A stretch of 64,000 bases of DNA from Metridium senile (Eukaryota; Cnidaria; Anthozoa; Actiniaria; Metridiidae), in NCBI GenBank assembly GCA_949775045.1, contig OX459106.1, forward strand, positions 2,344,727 to 2,408,726, read 5' to 3'. Each line of letters begins with the position of its first letter. The stretch's first letter is position 1. Position numbers and translations under genes: made by a program. This document shows positions 20,698 through 33,158 of the stretch, one piece after another. A model generated the notes under the pieces. That model saw only the letters and a list, made by a program, of their open reading frames with translations. It did no database searches and was not told the DNA's origin.

Positions 20698-22310
20698 GAC
20701 GTCTTGTCAAAACTAACAACTCTCCGAGGCATCGCTTTATTTATGGTTTTACAGTCTTTGGATATTTATGGTCGCAGTGTTATTACAAACCTATTCTGTG
20801 ATAACAATCATAAATGACTGGCGGGCACTAATCTACAGCAAGCGGTCTTGGCGGATTGGATGTCGAAATGTTGATTGGTTATAGTCATCAATTCCAAGAC
20901 TAAGCAGGTTTGATTTTAACCATAAACACTCACATCCTAGTGCTAGTCTAATTGAATTCAAATTACCTGCTCTTATCACGAGAAACGTGTTGTATCTAGA
21001 ACGGCAGTTGAAATACTCAGTGGCCCCTCGTATCCCTCAAGCAATTACCAAAGGTGTTAACCAATAATATTCCGTTCGATTAATTTATGAGAAAACTTCA
21101 ATTGTGGCGACGTCGATATGCGAGCCCTGACTCTATTGTAGCCTTTTAATTTCTTATGAGTCAATATTTCAACGAATAAATTTGTACCAGTATTATAGCT
21201 ACGCTTATAACTAAATACTCTGCATTCTATCAAAGTGGTGCGGTTAAGTTGTATATCTGCTTTTCTTTATGACTATTGCCAATGTCCTTTTCTATTGTAC
21301 AATAGACTGTGTTTACGAAATGAAAATGTAACATTTGCACGGCGTGTTCAATTATTTAGGCTCAGTGAGGTTTTAATTTTATTCTCACAATGTACTGATT
21401 TAGATTCTCATAATTAAACAATTACTTTCATCTGCTGTATTACAGTGAGGAAACTCGAACCGTGAACACTCTGAATTGCTTTGTTACTTTTTTGAACCGA
21501 CATTCCATGCGCGAATAGATTAGAAATAATGTTTATTATGAACACTTAGTGTATTTGAACTCACTGATTCATTTTTAGAGATTTTGAAGCGATAGAAGCC
21601 TTAGAAATAACAATATGAAAAAAGTCAAGTGTTCACAGTTCGAGTAATTATCCTAAATGTAAAGGCTTTGCGGTATCTCAGTGACTTCATTTCGACTGAA
21701 AACAATTATTTTTAAGCTAGGGATAATGCAAATCCCATACTATCAAATGATTAAATGTGAATCAGTGTTATGTTATTCTCCATTCAGTTGTGATTTCAAA
21801 TTAGACTTGTCTTATTTATTATTCATGCTGAAAGTGATACAGTGAGATAATAGTGTTTCTATTATTATTCCCGCCATCTTCCTTTAATTAAAGTATGCTA
21901 CTTTCTAAGGGATAGGTCACTCCAAGACCGCAATGAATTATGGGCATATACTTGTACTTAATTTCGGAGCACTCCAGTATCATGTTATCTAGCACCGCTG
22001 TACAACTTGACATAGGGCACATTTGCACAGGGATAATTTTGATTCGGAGTTATAAATGTAAATGTGTTTTCTATTGTTTAGCGGTAGTATTTTACCGTGC
22101 TTGGCTTGGAATTTAAGAATATTTTTACAACAAATCGAGGCTTAGCCTGTATCGCCGTACAGATAACGTGAAACTGGACCGGTATTTTAATACGTTGTTT
22201 GTTGTTAACCATTCTCAGCTAGTGAGCCGCGAGGGCCGCTTGGGGAGGTTTTCGACAAAATGTCTCAACATAACGAGTTTGTTTTGACAAATTAATATTG
22301 CCATCATAAA
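20698..22310. other. upstream of ENPP gene, no gene seen
   Basis: AT-rich; only short chance frames. It should include the ENPP promoter on the minus strand. Confidence 0.45.
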
Positions 22311-22317
22311 TACTAAA

Positions 22318-22660
22318 AATACGACGCGTAAATAAGAAGAATACGTTTTTTTTACGTTAGCGAATTGACTCGTAAATATGAAAAAACGCTTTCTTTACGT
22401 TAGCGAATTGACTCGTAAATATGAAAAAACGCTTTCTTTATAGTGGCTTTTGGACACGTAACTATCTTATTTACGATCTGATTACGATATGCGTAAAGAC
22501 CTCGGATATCATGTCTGCGGTAAAGCGCTTTAACGCTACGCGTAAAGACAGCGTAAAGAATATATATATATAAACGCAACTATAAAGGGTACGTAATGAC
22601 GCGTGAATGCTCCCAATACGCCGTCTTTGCGCTCGATTTACGGAAACGTAAATCTGACTT
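22318..22660. repeat. ACGTAAA-rich element with 43-bp tandem duplication
   Basis: TTTACGTTAGCGAATTGACT... is directly repeated at 22351-22393 and 22394-22436. CGTAAA/TTTACG steps recur in both orientations across the stretch. Its nature is unknown. Confidence 0.6.
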
Positions 22661-22984
22661 TTCATGCTGTGTTTGTGTGTGTAAATCTTTTATGCCCAGA
22701 ATGTCCCTGCATTTTTGATTATTAAACTGAAAACGTTGTCGCAGCTTTATAATTTACTGAGCAGCAAGCATCAATCCAAGACCGAAATAAATGCTGGTTT
22801 TGAGTTGATAATGTATAGAAATTATATTTGTTTTCTGAAGAAGTAATACCAAAATGTTTTTTCACGTGTTTGTTATTGTATTACAATCAATTCCATTGAA
22901 AACAAGATTTGAATACATTACCAGCACAATACCAGCATTCATTTCGGTCTTGGCTTAATACTTAAAGCTGAGACATCGTTTTTG

Positions 22985-23225
22985 AAATAAGTCAGAACAT
23001 GCGTGGTTTGGTAACGAGCGTATTAAAGTATCGTGACTATAATGCTTGTTTGTCGCTGCATGATTTCTTACTCACCAAGTCGTTTAATGACTTTATGTTT
23101 TTTTATTTCTAATTGATTGTTTTCTGTATTTAGTATACTAGAGACTCCTGTTTCTGTTATATGAGTCAGTTATTCTTGAATGTCGTATCGATCGAGATTA
23201 AACAAGACGCTCAATAAACGTTTAG
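22985..23225. repeat. interspersed repeat, inverted relative of 14581-14995
   Basis: It carries the uninterrupted site into which the 153-bp MITE went in the other copy. Confidence 0.65.
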
Positions 23226-23649
23226 TCGGACCACCTTGGACCAATCTCGCTTCTAAGCGCTCAAAGGATCATTATTTGTCAAAAAGAATAATTCCAAAAT
23301 GGCGCCTCGAGTCAAAAACAATTTCGGTTACTTTTAGGCATTTGCGTTTTGTTTTCATGATTCTTTTTATCCCCGATAGAACAGCAGTAACATAGAACTT
23401 TTGATGTAAAGTTATTTTAAGGATGTATTTATCGAGGGTTAACAAGGGAAACAACTCTCTAGATCTTGGAACTGTTGGCGATGCGACATAAATGCTTCTG
23501 ATTGGCTTATACTAACCGAAAGTGTGGGACTGGGACTGAATGGTAAAATGAAAAATATTTTTGAATATTTTACAAACACAAAAATAATTCACGTAGACGC
23601 ATCATGCACAGGCCTAACTTCCCATGCTCTAATTTAGGTCTTGTAGGCC

Positions 23650-24020
23650 TATACTTAGGGTCCTAAAATCGCCGTAATTTTAGGCGATTTTAGAAACTAA
23701 AGCTTCTAATTTAAAATCTAAGGTGATCTTAGGCGATTTTAGCTAAAAGCTCCTAAAATCTAAGGCGATCCTAGGCGATCTTAGGCGATCTTAGGCGATT
23801 TTAGCAAAAAGCTCCGAAAATCTAAGGCGATCCTAAGCGATCTTAGGCGATCTTAGGCGATCCTAGGCGATTTTAGCAAAAAGCTCCGAAAATCTAAGGC
23901 GATCCTAGGCGATCTTAGGCGATCCTAGGCGATTTTAGCAAAAAGCTCCGAAAATCTAAGGCGATCCTAGGCGATCTTAGGCGATCTTAGGCGATTTTGA
24001 GCGATCTTTGGCGATCTTAT
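23650..24020. repeat. tandem repeat, unit about 64 bp with 10-bp TTAGGCGATC substeps
   Basis: Four to five units of AAAAGCTCCGAAAATCTAAG followed by two to four TAGGCGATC(T/C) steps. Variation is mainly in the number of substeps. Confidence 0.85.
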
Positions 24021-24179
24021 GACCCGAAGTAGGCCTCCTTGCCCACACGTATGCAGATATTATTGAAAAGGGAGGTTTATTCCCAGGCTTCCAAGAGTCA
24101 TTATCTGTGGTTTTGGAGTTTGGGTTTCCTGTGGTCTTAATACCGCAATGTGTACAATATATCCGACGGACAAAAATGT

Positions 24180-24907
24180 CAATCTGACGGAATGGAATGG
24201 AATGGAATGGAATGGAGAGAAGAGAAGAGAAGAGAAGGGAAGAGAAGAGAAGAGAAGAGAAGAGAAGAGAAGAGAAGAGAAGAGAAGAGAAGAGAAGAGA
24301 AGAGAAGAGAAGAGAAGAGAAGAGAAGAGAAGAGAAGAGAAGAGAAGAGAAGAGAAGAGAAGAGAAGAGAAGAGAAGAGAAGAGAAGAGAAGAGAAGAGA
24401 AGAGAAGAGAAGAGAAGAGAAGAGAAGAAAAGAGAAGGGAATGGAATGGAATGGAATGGAATGGAATAGAAATGATTAGAATTAAAAATGATTTTTGTTT
24501 GTAAATGAAGTTTGCTGGTAAATGATCTAATCGATTCCAGTGAAATATAAACCTCAGCATCGATCGATACTGGGCTCCAGGGCACCACAACTGGTTCTTC
24601 AGCCACTGTGACTGGAAAAGGGTTTGCATGTCTTTACCTCAGCGTCCTTGCTGGGCTTGAGTGGGCCAACTAATTTACCAACTGACTGAGGTTCGGTCAG
24701 CAGTTTGGTGTCTTTTTGCTCCTAAACTTGGAACTCCAGGCTTGCCTTTGAGCCTATCAATGCAAAACATATTATCTTAATGTAGAAACATTAACATGTT
24801 TTGCAGTAGAATCATACTATTGGTAAGCACAATCTATACAAAAATGGTCGTGTTGTTGAGTGATTAATTTCCAAACAATAAGTTTTAAATAAACAACTCT
24901 ACACATG
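24180..24907. repeat. partial copy of the duplicated block, SINE-free
   Basis: From the pentanucleotide through AAACCTCAGC, CAACTGGTTCTTCAGCC and AACATGTTTTGCAGTAG to AATAAACAACT it matches 34055-34990 and 45995-46940. It lacks the SINE present in both of those. Confidence 0.8.
24190..24470. repeat. (GAAGA)n pentanucleotide satellite inside (GAATG)n borders
   Basis: GAATG units at both ends enclose about 44 GAGAA units. The same flanks enclose (GAATA)n at 34060 and 46000. Arg/Glu-Lys or Ser-Leu-Phe frames through it are artefacts. Confidence 0.95.
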
Positions 24908-24959
24908 GTCCAGTAGGGTTTTGTTTTTAAATATGATTGTTGTAGTCAGGATTCATGAT

Positions 24960-25140
24960 TTTTACAAAAGAATTAGGTTGTCTCTGACTAAATTTGATGA
25001 TATTTAATAAGACGTTTCGGCTAAGTCTTTAGCCTTCATCAGTTGAATTTGTACAAGTTTGCGTGCGCGAGAGAATTTTAAAAATAACGATGTACAATAA
25101 ATTTGCGCGCGCTAAGATGTTTAGAGTAACTAGCTCGCGC
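24960..25140 (-). mobile_element. Penelope-type fragment with clean hammerhead-like core
   Basis: The minus strand at 25042-25011 reads CTGATGA, A, GGCTAA-AGAC-TTAGCC, GAAACGTC: consensus boxes, a perfect 6-bp stem and a tetraloop. Flanks match the copy at 10419-10650. Confidence 0.6.
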
Positions 25141-25150
25141 TTTTATTTGT

Positions 25151-25196
25151 CAAATGAGAATAATAATAATATAATAATAATAATAATAATAATAAT
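25151..25196. repeat. (AAT)n microsatellite
   Basis: AATAAT units with one interruption, at the end of a repeat containing TTATTTCTAGTGCATCCC. Confidence 0.9.
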
Positions 25197-25490
25197 TTAT
25201 TTCTAGTGCATCCCAATAATTCTCGATGCCCTTACAATTGATATAAAAATACATGTTGATATAAATATAGGAAGATATAAATAGATATAATAAATATTTA
25301 CAAATGAGTAATGCTCATACAGATGTACCAGTAATTAATTTCAAAGGATGTTTGAGTTGAATAAATAGGTTTTCAGTTGATTTTTAAAATGTTCTGTGTT
25401 GGCACAGGTTTTGACGCAAGGCGGGAGTTGATTCCACAGCCTTGGTGCCGCTGTAAAAAACGCACGTTTACCATACGTTTCTGTTCTACA

Positions 25491-25742
25491 CCTATTTCAA
25501 TTAACGTTGTCCATCTGGAATGGTTAATCTGAGACCGATAGGAATTGTGGGAGCTCGTTAAACTGCAAATGCATTATTATAATCACACTTGAATATTAAT
25601 GTTTACTTCTGAAATACTGTTATCTGTAATTCAACACCATTCAAGTGTGATTAAAACAATGCATTTGGAATTTAATGAACTCCCACGATTCCTATCGGTC
25701 TCAGATCAACCATTCCAGATGGACAACGTTAATTGAAATAGG
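25491..25742. repeat. inverted repeat with about 100-bp arms
   Basis: CCTATTTCAATTAACGTTG...CACTTGAA is mirrored by TTCAAGTGTG...CGTTAATTGAAATAGG with an approximately 45-bp spacer. Confidence 0.75.
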
Positions 25743-25759
25743 TGGATACAGTTGAGATG

Positions 25760-26430
25760 TTAAGACTGTAGTATTGTCACTGCTGGAACGCAGCTTCTTC
25801 ACTGGCCTTTTGATTGTTATCAGATCACTGAGGTACGACGGAGCTTATATAGCGCTTATTCAAGTCTGTTCTAAGCGCTTAAAATAAAAATACAAAAATA
25901 CAAAAATGGAAGTACTTGAGTCACAAAGTCTAAAATTGAGGTTACTTTTGTACATGATACCAACACCACCACCAGAACGATCTTTACGAGGTACATGAGA
26001 GAGAACATAGCCAGGGGCCGGTGGTTCAATGCTAGATTAACGCTAATCCTAGGTTCACTAACTCTAAAGAAAACCTATAGAGTTAACCCGGTATTAACAC
26101 TAAACTGGCTTTTTTTTAAAAAGTCACAATCAGCAGTGTTTTTAAGTTTCAGTCGGAGCGAGTATATCAATATCTCGTCCAACAACATAATCCTTAATTA
26201 AAAGAGATTTATTACTAGCGGTTCTTATCAGAAGTGAAGTGCTGCGATGTGTATTTGTATGCACTTAAAGTAAGCTATTGTCGACATTCATGCGCTTCAA
26301 AGCATTTTCGTATTGTTAAGACTGTGAAACAATAGAAATACGCTTCAAAACTCATTACTTTTGACGGTGCCTAAACTTTTGTATTCTTTGTAGAGTTTCA
26401 GGTTGTAGCTTGTGGTTCAATGAAAAGTTG
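25760..26430. other. no gene seen; TATATAGCGCTTATT repeat fragment
   Basis: A TATATAGCGC motif near 25846-25880 relates to repeats at 7830 and 36940. The rest is unremarkable. Confidence 0.4.
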
Positions 26431-26437
26431 TTATTAT

Positions 26438-27478
26438 TCAAGTTGTTTTTGTTAAAAACGTGAGTTTATTTTCCAATCTAGTTTGTTTTTGAAAATGAGT
26501 TTCTTCGATGATTCTTTTCTTAAAGTAGGCTTTTTGTGCATCTAAACTATTTTGCGATTGAGTTTCGGTTTGTTCAGATGTTTTTTTCTTGAAGTATGCT
26601 TTTTGTGCATCTAATCTTTTTTGCCTTTCAATTGCAGTTTGTGTTAATTTGCTATTTTTTTGATATGTTCTCATCTTTTCTAGCCTGGTTTCTCTATGAT
26701 GTGGCGTTTCTTCTGGGAGTTTTCTTTTTTTTGTTTTTTCAATATTTTTTTCCTCTTTACATTCAGAAAATTCAACAACTTTTCTCGTACACAAATTTTT
26801 ATTGTTAGTCGACATTAGTTGGTGAGTTGGTGATTTATTAGTGTTACTAACAAATTGAACAGGCATAATTTCAAAGAATTCACTACTTAATTCAATGGAA
26901 AGTGAACGTAAATATTGTTCTAATGTGGTTAGATCACAGCATTTCATAACAACAGCAGTGCCATTATCATCAAGCATACCATAATCGTTACGTGCATGAG
27001 AATCAAAAACATAAATAACATTGTCAGTATGTTTAATCAATGCCATCGTATAACCATCTAGTATCATAAATGCATAATTATCATTCGAGAAAGTATTCAT
27101 CAAGGCAGAATGTAAATCAAGATCGTTTGCCTCGTCGGGCGATTGATTTGGATCGTTTGCCTCGTTGGGCGATTGATTCTGTGTCATCGTAAACCAAAGG
27201 ACTCGATCTTGCAGATAATTCAGAGAAATCGTCTCTTCATCAGGTACAGAGCGTTCTTCGAAAGCTTTTAAAAACATGGAATCTCCTTCGGCTAAAAGAC
27301 GATCCACCGTCTGTGTTGTCCATTTCGAAATATTACCACAATTTGCACATAACAGAGCTGAAAGAGTCATAAAAGCACATTGTCTTCCTCTTGAAATGTT
27401 GCTAAAACGACCATCACCTTGATGAATACTTCCTCGAGTAAATAAAGTCGCATTTAACATAAAGTAATTATCATACAT
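26438..27478 (-). CDS. mobile-element protein with OTU/C76-like cysteine protease domain and basic repeat tail
   Basis: An intact 346-codon frame. Residues 20-165 contain HQGDGRFSNISRGRQC with candidate nucleophile C34, then YVFDSHARNDYG with D159 and H161. This spacing and motif set is that of papain-like OTU/C76-type deubiquitinase domains. Residues about 245-346 are Arg/Lys-rich repeats (RLEKMRTYQK, RLDAQKAYFKKK twice). That arrangement is typical of the N-terminal part of Helitron/Helentron-type proteins, which I infer as origin; no Rep or helicase domain follows. A 10-residue direct repeat (NQSPxEAND) lies at 101-120. The true start may be upstream, because GAAG|GTATGT just before the ATG resembles a donor. 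It is related in motif to the 2A-bearing relic at 4988. Confidence 0.6.
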   Translation of the reverse strand: MYDNYFMLNATLFTRGSIHQGDGRFSNISRGRQCAFMTLSALLCANCGNISKWTTQTVDRLLAEGDSMFLKAFEERSVPDEETISLNYLQDRVLWFTMTQNQSPNEANDPNQSPDEANDLDLHSALMNTFSNDNYAFMILDGYTMALIKHTDNVIYVFDSHARNDYGMLDDNGTAVVMKCCDLTTLEQYLRSLSIELSSEFFEIMPVQFVSNTNKSPTHQLMSTNNKNLCTRKVVEFSECKEEKNIEKTKKRKLPEETPHHRETRLEKMRTYQKNSKLTQTAIERQKRLDAQKAYFKKKTSEQTETQSQNSLDAQKAYFKKRIIEETHFQKQTRLENKLTFLTKTT

Positions 27479-27649
27479 ACCTTCGCCAAGAGACCATGTG
27501 GTTTACGGCGCATTAATCATTTGATAATAACCGCTGATTACGATTACGGCAGGCGCAAAAATTGTCAATCGCTACCTAGCCCACGAAATCGACTTTCGAC
27601 TTGGGTATTGATCGTGTTACACAGGGATCCCAATGGAAAATCTGCGAGA

Positions 27650-27913
27650 TTAGTGTCGCTGCTCACTTCGTTCGCAGCAATTAATTGAACGAGCATTTAA
27701 AAGACAGAATTTCATGTGTTTTTCAGTTGAAGCAGGATTTGAAATATGTCCAAGTGATGCAGGAATGTTTGTTGTTGAAGCGGTTAATGAAGAATTATTA
27801 ATTGTAGAATCAGCAGTTGAAGTAGGTGAAGCATGTCCAAGTGATGTAGGAAATTCTGTTTTTGAAGCGGTTAATGAAGAATCAGATGTAGATCTGGTGG
27901 CGGGAATGTTCAT
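27650..27913 (-). pseudogene. Ser/Thr-rich ORF ending in a LINE endonuclease-like start
   Basis: Two imperfect repeats (SSLTAS-T--P-SLGH) are followed by MKFCLLNARSIN. That resembles the first strand of the APE endonuclease domain of CR1-type LINEs. The frame then stops. Probably the start of ORF2 of a decayed LINE; no further domain is seen. Confidence 0.35.
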
Positions 27914-28017
27914 TCTATCATTCTATCAGTTTTTTTTTGTAGGTTGGATTCATGACTTTTTAGCACAAATTGACTCTTCAGTGGGCCAACTAATTTACCC
28001 CGTCCCTACCTCTATTT

Positions 28018-28350
28018 TTAAAACTTGGCTGGCTACCAATCGAATACCGTATACAATATCTAAGAGCCACAACCGTCTACAAAGCATTAAATGGACTAGC
28101 GCCATCCTATATTACAGAACGTCTACTACCTTTTAACAAAGTTTATAATATCAATACTCGTGGTTCAACTAATAACTTGAAGCTTCCACTTACGAACTCA
28201 AAATCTGGATTGCGAACTTTCAGTTACCTAGCCTCCAGTGAATGGAACTTACTACCTGATACTCTAAAATCATCTACATCACTCTCGTCATTCAAATCTA
28301 ATTATTTAAACATGTCTTTCAAAAAGCTTGAAAACATGAACTTATCTTAG
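28018..28350 (+). pseudogene. LINE ORF2 C-terminal tail (truncated insertion)
   Basis: The frame reads WLPIEYRIQYLRATTVYKALNGLAPSYI, SGLRTFSYLASSEWNLLP and SSFKSNYL. This is the usual C-terminal signature of L2/CR1-group reverse transcriptase proteins. It ends at TAG 28350. A 3' UTR with (ATT)n to 28624 follows. The flanks (GTGGGCCAACTAATTTACC / ACTGAGGTTTGGTCAGCGG) are contiguous in the copies at 24670 and 34770, so this is a clean insertion. Confidence 0.75.
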
Positions 28351-28593
28351 GTTATACTTTTTTCAAATTAGGAATTTTCAAATTACATTTAGAAAAGCTT
28401 GAAACATGAATTACTTTAGGTCGTTTTTTTTTAATTTAGAAATTTTAAAACTGCATTTAGATAGTTTTATACTTTTATCATTTTAATTTACTTGTTTATA
28501 TTTCTTATTTAAATTTTATGTATGTATGTATATATGTAGGGCCTAGATGAAAATTACTTGTGTAATTCTAGTTACTCTATTGAAATAAAGTGC

Positions 28594-28625
<32 letters not shown>

Positions 28626-28728
28626 TGAGGTTTGGTCAGCGGTTGGGTTTTTTTTTTTAGAATATAGCGCGCGCATACTCTCTTGTTTGCTTGCGTATTT
28701 TGTTGTCAATGTAACGTTTTTAGTTCCT

Positions 28729-28755
28729 CTGAAGATGACCGTGATGGTCGAAAGC
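28729..28755 (+). ncRNA. hammerhead-like motif (candidate)
   Basis: CTGAAGA, T, GACC-GTGAT-GGTC, GAAAGC: perfect 4-bp stem and pentaloop, same layout as at 652. It lies in a short Penelope-like remnant between duplicated blocks. Confidence 0.35.
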
Positions 28756-28877
28756 TAAGGAAGTTTTTAAAATTAAATACTTGGGTTGATGAGTCAATTT
28801 GTGTTAAAAATTCTCCACATAATAACTTAATATCTTCTATTAAATATTTACCATTGCTGAGGCTTCTTCGAAGAGCT

Positions 28878-28954
28878 GCCAGTCGTTGCCTGTATGTAAA
28901 TCGTAAGACTTCTGAGTGAGAACTCTTACGATTTACATCAAGGCAACGACTGGC
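28878..28954. repeat. conserved hairpin, copy 1 of 5
   Basis: GCCAGTCGTTGCC-x-GTAAATCGTAAGA is mirrored by TCTTACGATTTAC-x-GGCAACGACTGGC with a 15-nt loop. It is the anchor of the duplicated blocks; others are at 35061, 43416, 47010 and 56309. Confidence 0.85.
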
Positions 28955-29792
28955 TGTCCAACACTGGTTCTTGTTTAAGATTTAAGTTGTTTATTTATTT
29001 AATTGTTTATTTTTTATTGATGAAGAAGAAAATACAAAAAGAAATTCGATAAAAGCTTTTTATTCGTAGGTTCAAAAGTCGATCTATGGAATTTTACCTG
29101 AACTACGAGGTCATCATATTTTTTTTGTACCGTCGCCCGAACGACCCTAAATTTCCAAAATCAGGTAACCACTTCTCGACAATTTTAATTTGTTTTTGTT
29201 TTTATTTTGTTTTTATTTATTTTGATCGACGGAAAACAAAAAAATAATATAAGGACGGCCTGATTCAACAACTATTCTTATTTTAACAATTTGTGTTATG
29301 ATTTTATGCTTTTAATGCTATTTCTACTGAAGCTATCACCATTGTATTACTAATGATATTGTGTTTCTTACCTCTGTTTGACAAGACTTCACTTTATAAA
29401 TCTAAATGAACAAAATGAGATAATTAATACCACTACTAGTGCGCCTTCTTTCAGAAACATGAAGATGGTAATACGAAGAGAACAGACGAAGAAGATGACA
29501 AGAAAGCCAAGAAAACATAGAATCTTGAAGGTAAAGAACGAGATTGAATGGAATAAAGATAAATTGAAAAGTTGATTGAAGATTGAAACAAGATGTTTCG
29601 CACAAATGCACTTTTTGAGAAAGAGTAAAACTTAAAATGAGAGGAGAAAAGAAAATGGAAATTAAAGGAAGAAAATGGAAACTGTGAAGGTAAAAGAATG
29701 AATTTAAATGAAATGATAAAAGGAACGAGAAAGAGCGGAGTAAAGATGAAAGTCGTGGAATACAAATTGCTTGTCAAAATTGAAAACATTAC

Positions 29793-29861
29793 CTCGTCTT
29801 TTTTCAAATCTTTAATACCAAAGCAGCACTTGCAAAGTGGTTTACTTTGCGTACATCCCTT
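29793..29861 (-). pseudogene. MGC-type exon, copy A, start codon lost
   Basis: The 23-codon exon of the duplicated block has AAG in place of ATG at 29861-29859. The rest of the frame (GCTQSKPLCKCCFG-like) and the donor GAG|GTAATG are kept. See the intact copies at 44452 and 57564. Confidence 0.45.
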
Positions 29862-30353
29862 CGTGATAGGATGATGAGTGAGTAAACGATGTTTATCAAA
29901 AATACTTTAAACTTTCTTTTGTCAGTCAAAAATGCGTGTCGACTTCAATGAAGTCTCTAAAAAGTGATTTTCATTAGCGCGCCGTGATGTCATAATCACT
30001 TCGATGACGATGTGCTGGACGTCATTTTCGAACACCACAGGAAGACCACGCCGAAAGTACTATTCAAAAACCTTTTGAATATTAACAAAAACCAGGCTTC
30101 TAAACATAAAATCGATCGCAAAATGTTATATATTTCAGTTAAATTCAATAAAATGGTTATTCGGAGATGAAGTTAGTACTTCTTGCAGTATTCTGATAGT
30201 ATTTTGGTCACCCTGTGTATCGATCGCAAGGGATCCTCGGCACTAGAGGAACGCCTGGCATATTTTGCATCCAAGATGGCTGCTCAGCCTCGTTCCCAGG
30301 GCCTTTTTTCCGTTAAAAGACCTTCAGGTTTCTAGTTGGGCTGCCTGTGGTAA

Positions 30354-30356
<3 letters not shown>

Positions 30357-30430
<74 letters not shown>
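30357..30430. repeat. (AAT)n microsatellite, left of Dong-like insertions
   Basis: It directly follows GCTGCCTGTGGTAAAATAAT, as at 45015 in unit 2. Confidence 0.95.
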
Positions 30431-30431
<1 letters not shown>

Positions 30432-31687
30432 GGCTTCAAGCAAGTAGAAATGACATATAAAGAAACAAAGATCAAAGTAGCTAATTACATAGCAAGACAC
30501 CAAGACCCAAGAATAGACCTAGTAAGAAGATTTGAAGAAAGAAAGGTAACGAAGAGATTTAAATCGGTTCTGAAAGACGCGCAGAAATACGCTGAAGAAC
30601 TCAACATAACATGTGTGTTTGACAATACAAAGACGACCATGACCAACGAGGAAGTATCACTAGAGGTTGAACAATCTAGCCCTAAATATATAACAGGATT
30701 CCTTACCACTGCAAGACATAACAAACTAAGGAAAGAAGGAGAAGAACAGAAGTGGCTTGGTGCATTGACAACGATACAAAACAAAGACAATAACATCTCA
30801 TCTGATAGTCTGATAGTGTTTCAGAAGTGGAAAAATATACCAGATGTGGTATATAGCGTCAACACTAATATAAGACAGAAACTACTACCAACGAAGTTGT
30901 ACAAGAAAAACAAACTACAACAACCAATAGAAGACACTAAATGCCGAATGTGCAAAGGAAGCAAAGAATCAGTCACTCACGTGTTATGCAGCTGTTCACA
31001 GATCGCGCAAAGTCTATATACATCGAGACACGACAAAATGCTAAGACCTTTTTATCATTATCTCCTGAATATGTATGGTCTTGAAAATGATCACTCCAGA
31101 CCATGGTATGAGCAAAGTAAACCACAGCTAATAGTGGAAAATGATAAAGTCAAAGTTATGTGGAACACGCAGTTCCACCTGAAAAAGGCCCCCAGTAACC
31201 ACGCCAACAAAATCGATATGGCAATCTATGACAAGGGAAGACAACAATGGCTTTTGTTAGAGGGTACAGTGTGTTCAGTAGGTAAGATCATGGAGAGAAG
31301 CAATGAAAAGCAAGACAAGTATAGAGAACTACGAAGTGGAATCAAAGAATTATACCCGAGCCACAAGGTCGTCCAAGTCAACTTAGTATTCGACTTTCTC
31401 AGCAATTATCACCAAAGCCTTCAATCAGAAATTGTCCAACATATTACACTAGGCGACAAAGAAGAAGGAAGTTATCTACTTATGAAAAGCCAAAAATGGA
31501 TTATATCCCAAAATACTGAGATAGTAAAAACATTCTACCAATATGATACATAACATCACAAGAAAAATGACAAAGGAATGATTGAGGACTAAAGCCAAAG
31601 ACTGCCTCCCCCTTAACAGCTTAGCCCAGGAATAATTTATTCACGCAAAGTTGTAAATAGAAAAACAAGTAGCTTCAATAAAGAGTC
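30431..31687 (+). mobile_element. Dong/R4-like non-LTR retrotransposon, 5'-truncated copy 1, in (AAT)n
   Basis: The ORF 30450-31553 (367 codons) holds the C-terminal part only. It has a CCHC knuckle (CRMCKGSKESVTHVLCSC) and the restriction-like endonuclease region (KIDMAIYD, LLLEGTV, KQDKYREL). The first acidic residue of the usual R-PD motif is changed to ID. The reverse transcriptase is absent through truncation. The 3' end has AATAAAGAGTC and runs straight into (AAT)n. Dong of silkworm, in the R4 clade, is known to insert in TAA repeats, and this placement fits. Confidence 0.75.
30450..31553 (+). CDS. C-terminal fragment of Dong/R4-like polyprotein (CCHC + REL-endonuclease)
   Basis: An open frame of 367 codons. 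The first ATG need not be a real start because the element is truncated inside its ORF. The AQKYAEELN stretch precedes the zinc knuckle as in relatives. The endonuclease core is diverged (EGTV instead of the more usual D-x-S/A-VP), so activity is doubtful. Confidence 0.65.
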   Translation: MTYKETKIKVANYIARHQDPRIDLVRRFEERKVTKRFKSVLKDAQKYAEELNITCVFDNTKTTMTNEEVSLEVEQSSPKYITGFLTTARHNKLRKEGEEQKWLGALTTIQNKDNNISSDSLIVFQKWKNIPDVVYSVNTNIRQKLLPTKLYKKNKLQQPIEDTKCRMCKGSKESVTHVLCSCSQIAQSLYTSRHDKMLRPFYHYLLNMYGLENDHSRPWYEQSKPQLIVENDKVKVMWNTQFHLKKAPSNHANKIDMAIYDKGRQQWLLLEGTVCSVGKIMERSNEKQDKYRELRSGIKELYPSHKVVQVNLVFDFLSNYHQSLQSEIVQHITLGDKEEGSYLLMKSQKWIISQNTEIVKTFYQYDT

Positions 31688-33135
<1,448 letters not shown>

Positions 33136-33158
33136 TAATAATAATAATAATAATAATA
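33136..33158. repeat. (AAT)n, right of insertions
   Basis: Followed by AAAGCATTTATTTATACACG, which in unit 2 (45119) directly follows the single (AAT)n tract. Confidence 0.9.

Noticed and set aside
23977..24629. Long ORFs of Arg-Glu-Glu-Lys or Ser-Leu-Leu-Phe repeats
   Set aside because: Pure pentanucleotide repeat readings, open in several frames at once.
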